DNA from: Virgibacillus subterraneus
GTDB taxonomy: Bacteria; Bacillota; Bacilli; Bacillales; Amphibacillaceae
Direction: 5' to 3'
DNA: 64,000 nt
Assembly: GCF_900110695.1 (NCBI RefSeq)
Contig: NZ_FOEH01000007.1
Coordinates: 1-64,000, forward strand
The notes beneath the pieces are model-generated. The model saw only the letters and a program-made list of their open reading frames with translations, ran no database searches and was not told where the DNA came from. Of this stretch, positions 15,672 to 22,838 are shown one piece after another. The first letter of the stretch is position 1. Each line of letters starts with the position of its first letter. Position numbers and translations under genes: made by a program.

Positions 15672-16031
15672 ATGAAGGTTTGTCCTTATATTGAAGCTTC
15701 CTTTCAAATCTTAGGGAAAAAGTGGAATGGGCAACTTATCCATTATTTGTCCTTGTGTGATAACGGTACAGCACATTTTTCTGATATAAAGCATGATTTG
15801 AGAGGAATTACATCCAGAGCACTATCACTGAAACTTTCTGAACTTGCAGAAGAAGAACTAGTCGAAAAAATAGTGGAAAATGGTTCACCAGTCACCATTT
15901 CTTATCAATTAACAGAAAAAGGAAGATCCCTCTCCGATAGTCTTAAGCCAATTCAGGAGTGGGCACAAAACTATATGAATGTAAATACTCCAAAAGAAAG
16001 CGAGGGAGAGGAAATTGACAAAAAACAATAA
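15672..16031 (+). CDS. HxlR-family transcriptional regulator
   Basis: 119 residues from ATG 15672 (GAGGTG upstream; the earlier GTG at 15663 overlaps that site). It has the HxlR winged helix: opening MKVCPYIEASFQILGKKWNG, recognition region FSDIKHDLRGITSRALSLKL, and wing VSYQLTEKG-like. The near-N-terminal Cys4 followed by Pro matches the redox-sensing Cys of YodB/HypR-type repressors, which respond to quinones and disulfide stress. The end overlaps the following dsbA-like gene by 17 bp, indicating translational coupling. Confidence 0.88.
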   Translation: MKVCPYIEASFQILGKKWNGQLIHYLSLCDNGTAHFSDIKHDLRGITSRALSLKLSELAEEELVEKIVENGSPVTISYQLTEKGRSLSDSLKPIQEWAQNYMNVNTPKESEGEEIDKKQ

Positions 16032-16884
16032 TATGATTTGTGACTCAGAAACAGGCGTATGCGGCGTATCTGGAGAAGAAGAACTGGAGGTAATTGATTT
16101 AAATAAACCCCAAAAAACGATTGACCTTTATTATGTGACGGACCCTATCTGCTCTCATTGCTGGGCACTTGAACCAGTTCTCCGCCGTTTTGAAGAGCAG
16201 TATGGGGATTATTTTAACTTCCATACGGTAATGGGAGGATTGCTGGAAAAATGGGGTGATGAACCAGTCGATCCGGCAAACGGAATTTCAGGACCTGCAG
16301 ATGTTGCTGGACATTGGAGAGAAGTTGGTGAACAAACGCGCATGCCAATTGATGGCTCGCTTATGTATGACAACCCTGTTCAATCATCTTATCCCCCATC
16401 TCGGGTATTTAAAGTTATTCAAAATGAGAACAAAGCCTTGGCTAATATCTTTTTACGCCGTGCTAGAGAAGCGGTTTTCGCGTTCAATCAAAATATTTCA
16501 GAAGGAACCGTTCTGATTGAAATCGTGAATAAACTTGGACTTGATGGAGAGAAAATTGTAAAAGAAGCTGAACTACCAAGTGGACAGCAATCATTAAATG
16601 AAGATTTTGGACTTGCAGCAAGTCTAAGCGCTACAGGATTTCCTACCATTATAATGGTAAATGAGGAAAATAAAGGTGTGAAAATTGTTGGTGGTCGCCC
16701 ATTGGAATATTATATATCAGGGCTAAAGCAAGTTCTGAACATAGAGGAGCTCCAACCAAAGCAGCAACCAGCACTTTCTGGATTGCTAGAAAAAGAAAAA
16801 TTACTGTTTTCAAAAGAGATTGAAGTAATGTACGATGTTGAAAAAAAGGATATTCACGCGTTTGTTGAAAAAGAGCTTCCTTGA
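16015..16884 (+). CDS. DsbA-family thioredoxin-fold protein, FrnE/SpxH-like
   Basis: 289 residues from TTG 16015 with GAGAGG upstream, overlapping the regulator gene. The active site C-S-H-C (46-49) sits in the thioredoxin fold (LYYVTDPICSHCWALEP), with a helical insertion and the cis-Pro loop TGFPTIIM. No signal peptide, so it is cytoplasmic. Related cytoplasmic DsbA-like proteins include FrnE and the Spx adaptor SpxH (YjbH), but I cannot assign it to either. The N-terminus carries an additional Cys pair (MICDSETGVCG). Coupling to a redox HxlR regulator suggests thiol stress defence. Confidence 0.82.
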   Translation: MTKNNNMICDSETGVCGVSGEEELEVIDLNKPQKTIDLYYVTDPICSHCWALEPVLRRFEEQYGDYFNFHTVMGGLLEKWGDEPVDPANGISGPADVAGHWREVGEQTRMPIDGSLMYDNPVQSSYPPSRVFKVIQNENKALANIFLRRAREAVFAFNQNISEGTVLIEIVNKLGLDGEKIVKEAELPSGQQSLNEDFGLAASLSATGFPTIIMVNEENKGVKIVGGRPLEYYISGLKQVLNIEELQPKQQPALSGLLEKEKLLFSKEIEVMYDVEKKDIHAFVEKELP

Positions 16885-16969
16885 ACTACTTACCAATCAA
16901 AGGAAATTATGGGAGAAACTTATTTTGTGAAAAAATAACTACGTTAAAGCAGAAGTGATCAGGGATAAT

Positions 16970-17006
16970 AAAAAAGAGATTTCCAACTAAGGAAATCTCT
17001 TTTTAC
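16970..17006. terminator. Bidirectional terminator
   Basis: Stem AAAGAGATTTCC/GGAAATCTCTTT with T runs on both sides, serving the dsbA-like gene and the convergent cold-shock gene. Confidence 0.88.
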
Positions 17007-17015
17007 TAATAACGC

Positions 17016-17213
17016 TTATTTTTGAACGTTAGCAGCTTGTGGTCCACGGTTACCTTCAACAATTTCGAATGTAACTGTTTGGTTTTCTTCTAGTGTTTTG
17101 AAACCTTCGTCTTGAATAGCAGAGAAATGAACGAATACATCGTCTTGCCCTTCTACTTCAATAAAACCGAAACCTTTTTCTGCGTTAAACCATTTAACAT
17201 TACCTTGTAACAT
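17016..17213 (-). CDS. Cold-shock protein (CspA family)
   Basis: 65 residues, the full length of a bacterial cold-shock domain. RNP1 KGFGFIEV and RNP2 VFVHF are intact, and the C-terminus GPQAANV is typical. It binds single-stranded RNA and DNA and melts secondary structure at low temperature. ATG 17213 has AGGAGG. A leader of over 100 bp upstream, without ORF, fits the long structured 5' UTR of csp genes. Confidence 0.95.
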   Translation of the reverse strand: MLQGNVKWFNAEKGFGFIEVEGQDDVFVHFSAIQDEGFKTLEENQTVTFEIVEGNRGPQAANVQK

Positions 17214-17413
17214 AAATTGTTACCTCCTGCGTGGATATTATCCACAATGTATTACTATTAATGCTCTGCATATTCATTCCAGACGAAAGTGACTTACTAG
17301 TTACTTTTCTCTTTCATTGACAACCGAACAAGAATAATTAACTTTTATCATAACAGTGAAAGTAGTTCCTGTCAAGTACTGATGCAAATTCTTTTAATTA
17401 AGTAGTAGTGCTG

Positions 17414-17821
17414 TTATTTTTTTAAGCTATCTAAAAAGACGAATCCAAAAACAATGCCAGCAATTGTTGTAACTGTCGGACTGCCAGTTATAATTATATC
17501 TGGTATGGGAATAGAGCCTTGACCCAATGGTGAGTATGGTAAAATAGACATTGTTATTACATAGAAACATGGCAATCCAATTGCTATGAATTTAACCCAA
17601 TCAAACGTCCACTGCTTCTTATTATAGATTTCAATTATCAATTTTGGAAATCGCAGCAACAATCCAATAACGATAGGGAATAAGGTAGCAAATCGTACGA
17701 CAGGAAATAATTCAAACTTCATTTTTGCTTCTTCATTTAATTGAACTTGATACTTCATTCCCCAGTAGATTATAAGTCCAATAGTAATTGTCCAAACAAG
17801 ATAGTAAAAAAAGCGCTTAAT
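17414..17821 (-). CDS. Small membrane protein, paralogue of the 170-589 gene, apparent ATT start
   Basis: Homology to the membrane protein at 170-589 extends 21 codons upstream of the first ATG (17758), to the codon ATT at 17821-17819. The upstream part reads IKRFFYYLVWTITIGL against VKRFAVYFSLTIGFL in the paralogue. ATT is preceded at six bases by AGGGGGGAG, and a stop codon sits directly in front. AUU is therefore the best initiation site, giving 135 residues with about four helices. The ribosome site overlaps the end of grpB (stop 17837), so the two are probably translated together. Initiation at ATG 17758 would lack a site and lose the first helix. Confidence 0.65.
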   Translation of the reverse strand: MKRFFYYLVWTITIGLIIYWGMKYQVQLNEEAKMKFELFPVVRFATLFPIVIGLLLRFPKLIIEIYNKKQWTFDWVKFIAIGLPCFYVITMSILPYSPLGQGSIPIPDIIITGSPTVTTIAGIVFGFVFLDSLKK

Positions 17822-17836
17822 TTAAATCTCCCCCCT

Positions 17837-18355
17837 TTAATTATGCTGATTTTTTTCAAACCAAAGCAGTGCTTGCTTTTCCATTTCCTTTACGAATTCT
17901 TTTTTTGCAGGGCTATAGTCACTTGTGCTATCAAAACGTTGAGCCAGCTCTTCTTTAAAATTGCTGTATCGATCTACTTCTGCTGGGTGGGTTCGCAGGT
18001 AATCCCTAAATATTAAATGCCGTTTAATCTGAGGATTATCCACTTGATAAAAATGAATATGGTGCGTTCTGTTTTCCCCGCCTTTTCGAAATAATCTTCT
18101 TCCTTCAATGCCCCATTCGCCAGCAACATCATATCCAAGTGTATGCATTTTGTCATTGAACAAATCAATTTTCTTAATGTCTTTTACAATACACATCATA
18201 TCAATTACGGGTTTAGCCTTAAGGCCAGGAACTGCGGTGCTCCCAAAATGTTCAAATTTAATCACTTCGTCGCCAAATATGGTTTTTAAAAATTGAGCTT
18301 CCATTTGAAACATTTTTGCCCAGTTTTCATTAAAATCTGTTAATCTAACTTTCAT
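17837..18355 (-). CDS. GrpB family protein (UPF0157)
   Basis: 172 residues from ATG 18355, which is preceded by AGGGGGGG; the longer frame to 18382 lacks a site. It contains the family block FEHFGSTAVPGLKAKPVIDM and HHIHFYQ, placing it in the GrpB/UPF0157 group with a nucleotidyltransferase-like fold. The biochemical role is not firmly established, and some members are fused to dephospho-CoA kinase. It is followed without gap by the ATT-start membrane protein gene. Confidence 0.85.
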   Translation of the reverse strand: MKVRLTDFNENWAKMFQMEAQFLKTIFGDEVIKFEHFGSTAVPGLKAKPVIDMMCIVKDIKKIDLFNDKMHTLGYDVAGEWGIEGRRLFRKGGENRTHHIHFYQVDNPQIKRHLIFRDYLRTHPAEVDRYSNFKEELAQRFDSTSDYSPAKKEFVKEMEKQALLWFEKNQHN

Positions 18356-18450
18356 AAAGCCCCCCCTCTTATATCTTTTCATTTTCGATATAATCTAAAG
18401 CGCACCACCTAACATTAATACTTTCATTCCCTCCGCTACCATATATATTA

Positions 18451-18660
18451 TTACAACCGCAAAAAACAATAATCACCGGACTTAACGGAAAGAGCTCCCC
18501 TTACCAAAAAGAAAAGAAACGCTATAAAAAAGATCATTTCACCGTAGATCTCATAGTTTTGGCGGTCCAGAAACATTAAGATAAAACATATTATTGCTAA
18601 AGTTATAAGGCTAATGCTAAGTATCGAAACAGGTTTACTTACATGTTTATCTGACTTAAT
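18451..18660 (-). CDS. Small membrane protein with apparent ATT start
   Basis: A 69-codon open frame with two hydrophobic helices (SISLITLAIICFILMFL and MIFFIAFLFFLVRG). No ATG, GTG or TTG occurs near its beginning. The first codon after the upstream stop is ATT 18660, with AGGAGGGG six bases ahead. That spacing and the context TAA ATT AAG are the same as at 17821. Codon use looks coding. It is a candidate AUU-initiated gene or one whose ATG mutated. No family recognised. Confidence 0.45.
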   Translation of the reverse strand: MKSDKHVSKPVSILSISLITLAIICFILMFLDRQNYEIYGEMIFFIAFLFFLVRGALSVKSGDYCFLRL

Positions 18661-18707
18661 TTAGTACCCCTCCTCATTTTACTCACATGAGCAATAACTT
18701 TTAGAAT

Positions 18708-19436
18708 TCAATTATAAATATTAAGTATGATCTTTTTTCGTGGGATGGATGTTTTTCTTAACTCTTTAATATATTTATCAAGTTCATAAGGAACGCACTG
18801 TTGCATTAGGTTATATCCATTTTGGTTCACATCAATAATTCCATAGCGAGCAAAAGGTTTATTAAAGCAACCGACGGAACCAGGGTTAAAAAACGTTGTA
18901 GAATTACAAGTAAACCTATGACGACTATGCTCGTGCCCAAAACAAACCAACGAAAAACCATCTAACCCGTCTAGGGAAGTGAAATTTTTTTGATTAGGAA
19001 TACCAGTAAGATCAAAAGGATCTCTACATATATGAGCATTATGAAATGATTGCTTCATCGGATAATGAATTAGATGTAGGCTTTGTTCATAGATAGTAGG
19101 GTTTATTATACGAGGAAGTTTTTCCAACACAGATTTATGCTGCTTATTAAGTCTTTCAGCAATCCACTCGTGGTGTGGAATAACATCAACCCTGCTTTCA
19201 GGGTATGGTTCATTGTTAAGGAGTGCTAAGACAGCTTCATCGTGATTTCCTGAAATCATTTTAAGATTATCTGTTTCCAGTAAAGTATCCAGAACCTCAT
19301 TTGAAAAAGGTCCTATTCCAATCATATCACCAAGACAATAGATGAAATCGACTGACTTTTCTTTGATTTCTTTCATAACAGCATTCAGTGCATAAATATT
19401 TCCGTGAACATCTGTAATTATTGCAATTCTGTACAA
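18708..19436 (-). CDS. Metallophosphoesterase (calcineurin-like)
   Basis: 242 residues with the full set of calcineurin-like phosphoesterase motifs: DVHGN (9-13), GDMIG, GNHDE, HxxxHH-type His residues, and FGHEHSRH near the end. It binds two metal ions and hydrolyses phosphodiesters; family members act on nucleotides, lipids or proteins, and the substrate is unknown here. The start is TTG 19436; AAGGGA lies eleven bases upstream, slightly far. It is soluble and cytoplasmic. The two-helix membrane protein gene at 19475 lies just upstream on the same strand. Confidence 0.88.
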   Translation of the reverse strand: MYRIAIITDVHGNIYALNAVMKEIKEKSVDFIYCLGDMIGIGPFSNEVLDTLLETDNLKMISGNHDEAVLALLNNEPYPESRVDVIPHHEWIAERLNKQHKSVLEKLPRIINPTIYEQSLHLIHYPMKQSFHNAHICRDPFDLTGIPNQKNFTSLDGLDGFSLVCFGHEHSRHRFTCNSTTFFNPGSVGCFNKPFARYGIIDVNQNGYNLMQQCVPYELDKYIKELRKTSIPRKKIILNIYN

Positions 19437-19474
19437 GACGCTTTCATTCCCTTTATCGTCATAGTTTGTAAAGC

Positions 19475-19741
19475 CTAACCTGCAGTAGTAAAAAAACGAT
19501 ATATGATATAACCCATTACCATAAAGAGTTGCATAAGGATTCCTACCACACTACAAATCAAACCTGACGTTGCTAACCCTCTGCCATCCTCATTTGTTTT
19601 TACAATTTGTTTTGTCGCCTTTCTTGAAACGACAACTCCTATGATACCAAGAAATAACCCAATAAAAGGGATTATAATTGAAAGAATTCCTAGTGTTAAT
19701 GAAGTTATCGAATCACCGTTTGTTGCTGCCTTTTCGGCCAT
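19475..19741 (-). CDS. DUF4190-type two-helix membrane protein
   Basis: 88 residues: a short polar N-terminus, helix LGILSIIIPFIGLFLGIIGVVVSRKA, a linker with GRGLATSGLICSVVG, and helix GILMQLFMVMGYIIY. This is the DUF4190 pattern (repeat of G-I-x-G and A-x-x-G-x-x-x-G). Function unknown. ATG 19741 is preceded by AGGGGGGG. It may be co-transcribed with the phosphoesterase at 18708, 38 bp further on. Confidence 0.75.
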   Translation of the reverse strand: MAEKAATNGDSITSLTLGILSIIIPFIGLFLGIIGVVVSRKATKQIVKTNEDGRGLATSGLICSVVGILMQLFMVMGYIIYRFFTTAG

Positions 19742-19757
19742 ATAATCCCCCCCTCTC

Positions 19758-20145
19758 CTATTGACTATTAATTCTGTCTACGAATTGGTTGGCTGTTTCT
19801 TTTTTATAGTCCCCTTCTATCACAATTTCTTTTCCAGGAATAGCAACTGATATTCTAGGTGAACTAATCACTTCTTCTCCAATAATAAACATAAATCGTT
19901 TCACCAATATGTGGTTCAGTTATTTTCTCTGACTTACCTTCTTCTTTGAAAGTTAACTGGATGATTTTTTGTTCATCTTGATCTCTTTGCTCTACACTTG
20001 CTTTTGCAAAATCAGAAGTGGATGCCAATACTTCTCCTTCTTCATTTTTGAAAGTAATTTCTCTATTTTCTTTTGTATTACCAATTGAACAGCCTACTAA
20101 CAATATAACGAAAGATATCAATAAATAAGAACAAATATTTTTCAT
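19758..20145 (-). pseudogene. Lipoprotein gene with frameshift
   Basis: ATG 20145 follows AGGAGG and encodes a lipoprotein signal with lipobox LVGC (Cys near 19). The frame then stops at 19864. Coding sense resumes in the neighbouring frame as SSPRISVAIPGKEIVIEGDYKKETANQFVDRINSQ-like sequence to TAG 19758-19760. Removing one T from the TTT near 19886 rejoins them into about 128 residues. The C-terminal W/YK-rich end is typical of small exported proteins. No family is recognised. Its leader shares a 33-bp block with the array 2 lipoprotein at 34148. Confidence 0.6.
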
Positions 20146-20199
20146 ATCTATTTGCCTCCTATTCAGTAATTTTAACATAATATCCCAGCTGTTCGTTAT

Positions 20200-20233
20200 T
20201 AATATCTCAATTTTCTGAAATAGTAAACAAAAA
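20200..20233 (-). repeat. Shared leader block, copy 1
   Basis: The stretch TAATATCTCAATTTTCTGAA followed by ATAGTAAACAAAA is nearly identical to 34759-34791, ahead of another lipoprotein gene. Both lie upstream of a lipoprotein start, so it may be a mobile promoter segment. Confidence 0.5.
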
Positions 20234-20277
20234 ATGTCAATTTTACAATGCAAAATACAAACGAGGTCATCAATGTG

Positions 20278-20356
20278 AATCCTCATTCCGTTAAAAGCAC
20301 AAAATCATCGAATATAAGGATTAAAAAGGAAAATAACGGAAGAGGATCCTCCAGTT
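20278..20356. repeat. Palindromic intergenic element, diverged copy
   Basis: Contains AATCCTCATTCCGTTAAAAG at one end and AACGGAAGAGGATCCTCC at the other, with an A/T-rich middle. It is a diverged member of the GCGGATCC-ended elements at 49623, 50934 and 59840. Confidence 0.5.
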
Positions 20357-20415
20357 CATCAGTATACATGTTTTATTAAGTACGATAGTTTACGGAACTC
20401 GTTATAAATCCATTC

Positions 20416-20937
20416 TCAACCCAAAACCTTCTCCATACGAATATCAGACCACATTCTATTTTGCCAAAAAGTAAAATCATGGATCGAGCCAATTTCCTGG
20501 TAGCCCAATTTCTTATACAGCTTGTGTGCCTGCATGTTAAATTCAAACACACCCAGTTCAATTCGCTTCAGACCTTTCTGCTTGACTTGTTCCTCTAAAA
20601 ATTGGATTGCCCTATACCCAACCCCTTTCCCCCTTGCTTCGGGTTCACCAATCGTAATTCCTATCCAGGCAGTCCCAGGCTTTTTTTGGTAAAGGTGTGG
20701 GGGATCAACCATATAGTTCATTTCCCCGATTAACTTGTCATCTAGATAAATTAAGTAGATGTGATGGTGTTCGAGTCTTTGTGTAATGTCATCTATAGTT
20801 ATTACTTGTCGCTCTACGTCGACTTTATTTCGATTGGGTCGAGTCAACGGGACCAAGTTGGGGTCGTTTTCCCACTGGTTAAACATTTTCACTATGGTTG
20901 GTGTAGGTTCCTTTAATTTGATGAAATAAGTATTCAT
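20416..20937 (-). CDS. GNAT-family N-acetyltransferase
   Basis: 173 residues with the GNAT fold. Motif A, EPEARGKGVGYRAIQFL, carries the R/Q-x-x-G-x-G/A acetyl-CoA loop. Motif B, ELGVFEFNMQAHKLYKKLGYQEIG, is typical of RimJ/RimL-like members. It uses acetyl-CoA to acetylate an unknown amine. ATG 20937 has AAAGGAG. Monocistronic; no partner suggests the substrate. Confidence 0.85.
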   Translation of the reverse strand: MNTYFIKLKEPTPTIVKMFNQWENDPNLVPLTRPNRNKVDVERQVITIDDITQRLEHHHIYLIYLDDKLIGEMNYMVDPPHLYQKKPGTAWIGITIGEPEARGKGVGYRAIQFLEEQVKQKGLKRIELGVFEFNMQAHKLYKKLGYQEIGSIHDFTFWQNRMWSDIRMEKVLG

Positions 20938-21070
20938 GGGAATCTCCTTTTAACTATTAATGTAGAGTTTTCACCTGCGTATGTGATTAATATATTTCTA
21001 ACTCCACAACACTCTCATTATATCATTTGTCTCGTTTATATTTGTGCTCCACTTTAATTATTGAATAAAT
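20938..21070. other. Intergenic stretch
   Basis: The leader of the acetyltransferase gene, with no ORF. Together with the following terminator region it makes about 285 bp without genes. Confidence 0.3.
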
Positions 21071-21113
21071 AAAAAGACAACACCATGACAAATAAAATGA
21101 TGTTGTCTCTTTT
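21071..21113 (-). terminator. Terminator of ywqN
   Basis: Stem AGACAACACCAT/ATGATGTTGTCT, T-rich on the minus strand (CTTTTTATT), about 110 bp after the ywqN stop codon. Confidence 0.7.
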
Positions 21114-21222
21114 ATTAAATTAGTTATTCACCCTAGGCTTACATACTTATAATAAACCTAGAAGCATTAATCCACTCAAGGAATAAGACCTACGCCAGGA
21201 GAAAATAAGAATCCTCCCCGTT

Positions 21223-21756
21223 TTATTTCCGCAGTAATTGATTAGCTGAGAATAAAGCTTTTTTATCTTGAAAAATATCGCCGGGTCTGTTTGCTTCTCC
21301 AATAATATAGTCCTCAAATGAAGTGCCTATAAAATCAAAGATATATTGAAATTGCTGAATTAGAGGTAACCCTTTTAAGTAGGGGTTATCTCCTCCTACC
21401 GTAATGACATAGGCTTTTTTAGCAGCCATACTATTTTTAAAGTCAGGATAGCTTGCATCCCTCATTGTTTGAGACCAGCGATCAATAAAGTTCTTCAGTG
21501 TTCCCGACATGCCGAACCAATAGATCGGAGTAGCAAACACAAAAATGTCATGCGGTATAATTCGATCAATGATTGAATTATAATCATCATCAACTTCATA
21601 AAATCCTCCTTGGGTATGGCGCAGATCTTCAATAGAATGAATATCATAATTTCTCAGATAAATTTTTTCTACAGATAATCCCTGGACAGCTTGCTCAGTT
21701 AGAGTTTCCGTATTACCATTTTCACGGGTACCCCCATAAATAACTGCAATAGACAT
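21223..21756 (-). CDS. ywqN: NAD(P)H-dependent FMN reductase, YwqN-like
   Basis: 177 residues from ATG 21756; the ribosome site AAGGAG lies inside the longer frame that begins at 21777, so the shorter start is preferred. Flavodoxin-like fold: phosphate loop GGTRENGNTETL, then FATPIYWFGMSGTLKNFIDRW, the flavin-side motif of the iron-sulfur flavoprotein/NADPH-FMN reductase group. It is divergent from a LysR regulator, the arrangement of ywqN and ywqM in Bacillus subtilis, which supports the ortholog call. The physiological substrate is not established. Confidence 0.85.
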   Translation of the reverse strand: MSIAVIYGGTRENGNTETLTEQAVQGLSVEKIYLRNYDIHSIEDLRHTQGGFYEVDDDYNSIIDRIIPHDIFVFATPIYWFGMSGTLKNFIDRWSQTMRDASYPDFKNSMAAKKAYVITVGGDNPYLKGLPLIQQFQYIFDFIGTSFEDYIIGEANRPGDIFQDKKALFSANQLLRK

Positions 21757-21892
21757 AAAGCACATGCTCCTTTTCATTTAATATTTTTAACTTGCTGTTT
21801 GATTACTTTTAGCTTATGATAAAAACACAAATCAATAAAGATGATTATTTTAATCAATACAATCGAAAATAACGATTGATGGCGGTGAAAGA

Positions 21893-22795
21893 ATGGAAAC
21901 TAAACAATTAATTACATTTAAAACAGCTGCAGAAACCTTAAATTTCACTCAAACAGCAAAGATATTAAATTTTGCACAATCAAGTGTGACAGCCCAGATT
22001 AAGGCACTTGAAAAAGAACTGGATACACCTTTGTTTGAACGACTTGGTAAGCGATTATATCTTACAGAATCCGGTCGGCAATTTAAAATTTATGCTGATA
22101 AAATGCTTGTACTAACCGAAGAAGCTCGAATGGCCACGAGTGGATTAGATGAGCCATCAGGAACGCTTGTTATTGGGGCACAAGAGAGCCAATGCACGTA
22201 TCGTTTACCACCAATACTTAAAGATTTCAAAGATCAGTTTCCAAACGTTAAACTCATCTTTAAACCAGCCCACTCAGATGAAATGGCTAAAGAAAAACTG
22301 CTTGAGGGAAATCTGGATGTTGCTTTTATTATGGATACACTCAAGCCAGGAGATTCTTTAACAATTGAATCTCTTACACAAGATAGGATGAAGCTGGTAG
22401 CTGCTCCTGAGCACACATTATTAAACAAATCAGAGGTCTTCCCAAAAGATCTAGAACAGGAAACCCTTCTGCTTACTGAAACAGGGTGCTCCTATCGTAC
22501 GTATTTGGAAAATACTTTGCGAGAGTCCGAAATTTACCCTACTAACAAATTTGAATTTGTTAGTATTGAGGCAATTAAACAATGTGTAATAGCTGGACTT
22601 GGAATAGCTATTTTACCTGAAATGGCTGTAGAAAAAGATATTAAAGGAGGATTAATGAAAGAGATTAAATGGAAACAGCCTGCCTCACCTTTTTTTACTC
22701 AAATTGCCTGGCATAAAGATAAGTTAATGACGATACCATTGCAATCTTTTATAGAACTAACCAGAAGGACCCTTAAGGATATTCAAACTAAATAA
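21893..22795 (+). CDS. ywqM: LysR-family regulator, YwqM-like
   Basis: 300 residues. The N-terminal helix-turn-helix (1-60) is classic LysR: TFKTAAETLNFTQTAKILNFAQSSVTAQIKALEKELDTPLFERLGKR. The C-terminal periplasmic-binding-like ligand domain spans about 90-295. It is divergent from ywqN with 136 bp between, so it most likely controls that gene and itself from the shared promoter region. The inducer is unknown. The start ATG 21893 is preceded by a GGTGAAAG site. Confidence 0.9.
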   Translation: METKQLITFKTAAETLNFTQTAKILNFAQSSVTAQIKALEKELDTPLFERLGKRLYLTESGRQFKIYADKMLVLTEEARMATSGLDEPSGTLVIGAQESQCTYRLPPILKDFKDQFPNVKLIFKPAHSDEMAKEKLLEGNLDVAFIMDTLKPGDSLTIESLTQDRMKLVAAPEHTLLNKSEVFPKDLEQETLLLTETGCSYRTYLENTLRESEIYPTNKFEFVSIEAIKQCVIAGLGIAILPEMAVEKDIKGGLMKEIKWKQPASPFFTQIAWHKDKLMTIPLQSFIELTRRTLKDIQTK

Positions 22796-22796
22796 A

Positions 22797-22838
22797 AGAG
22801 TAAGCTGCCAAAGTTTTGGTAGCTTACTCTTTTTTTAC
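22797..22838. terminator. Bidirectional terminator
   Basis: Stem AGAGTAAGCTGCCAAA/TTTGGTAGCTTACTCT with T7, between the convergent ywqM-like and pepF genes. Confidence 0.88.
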
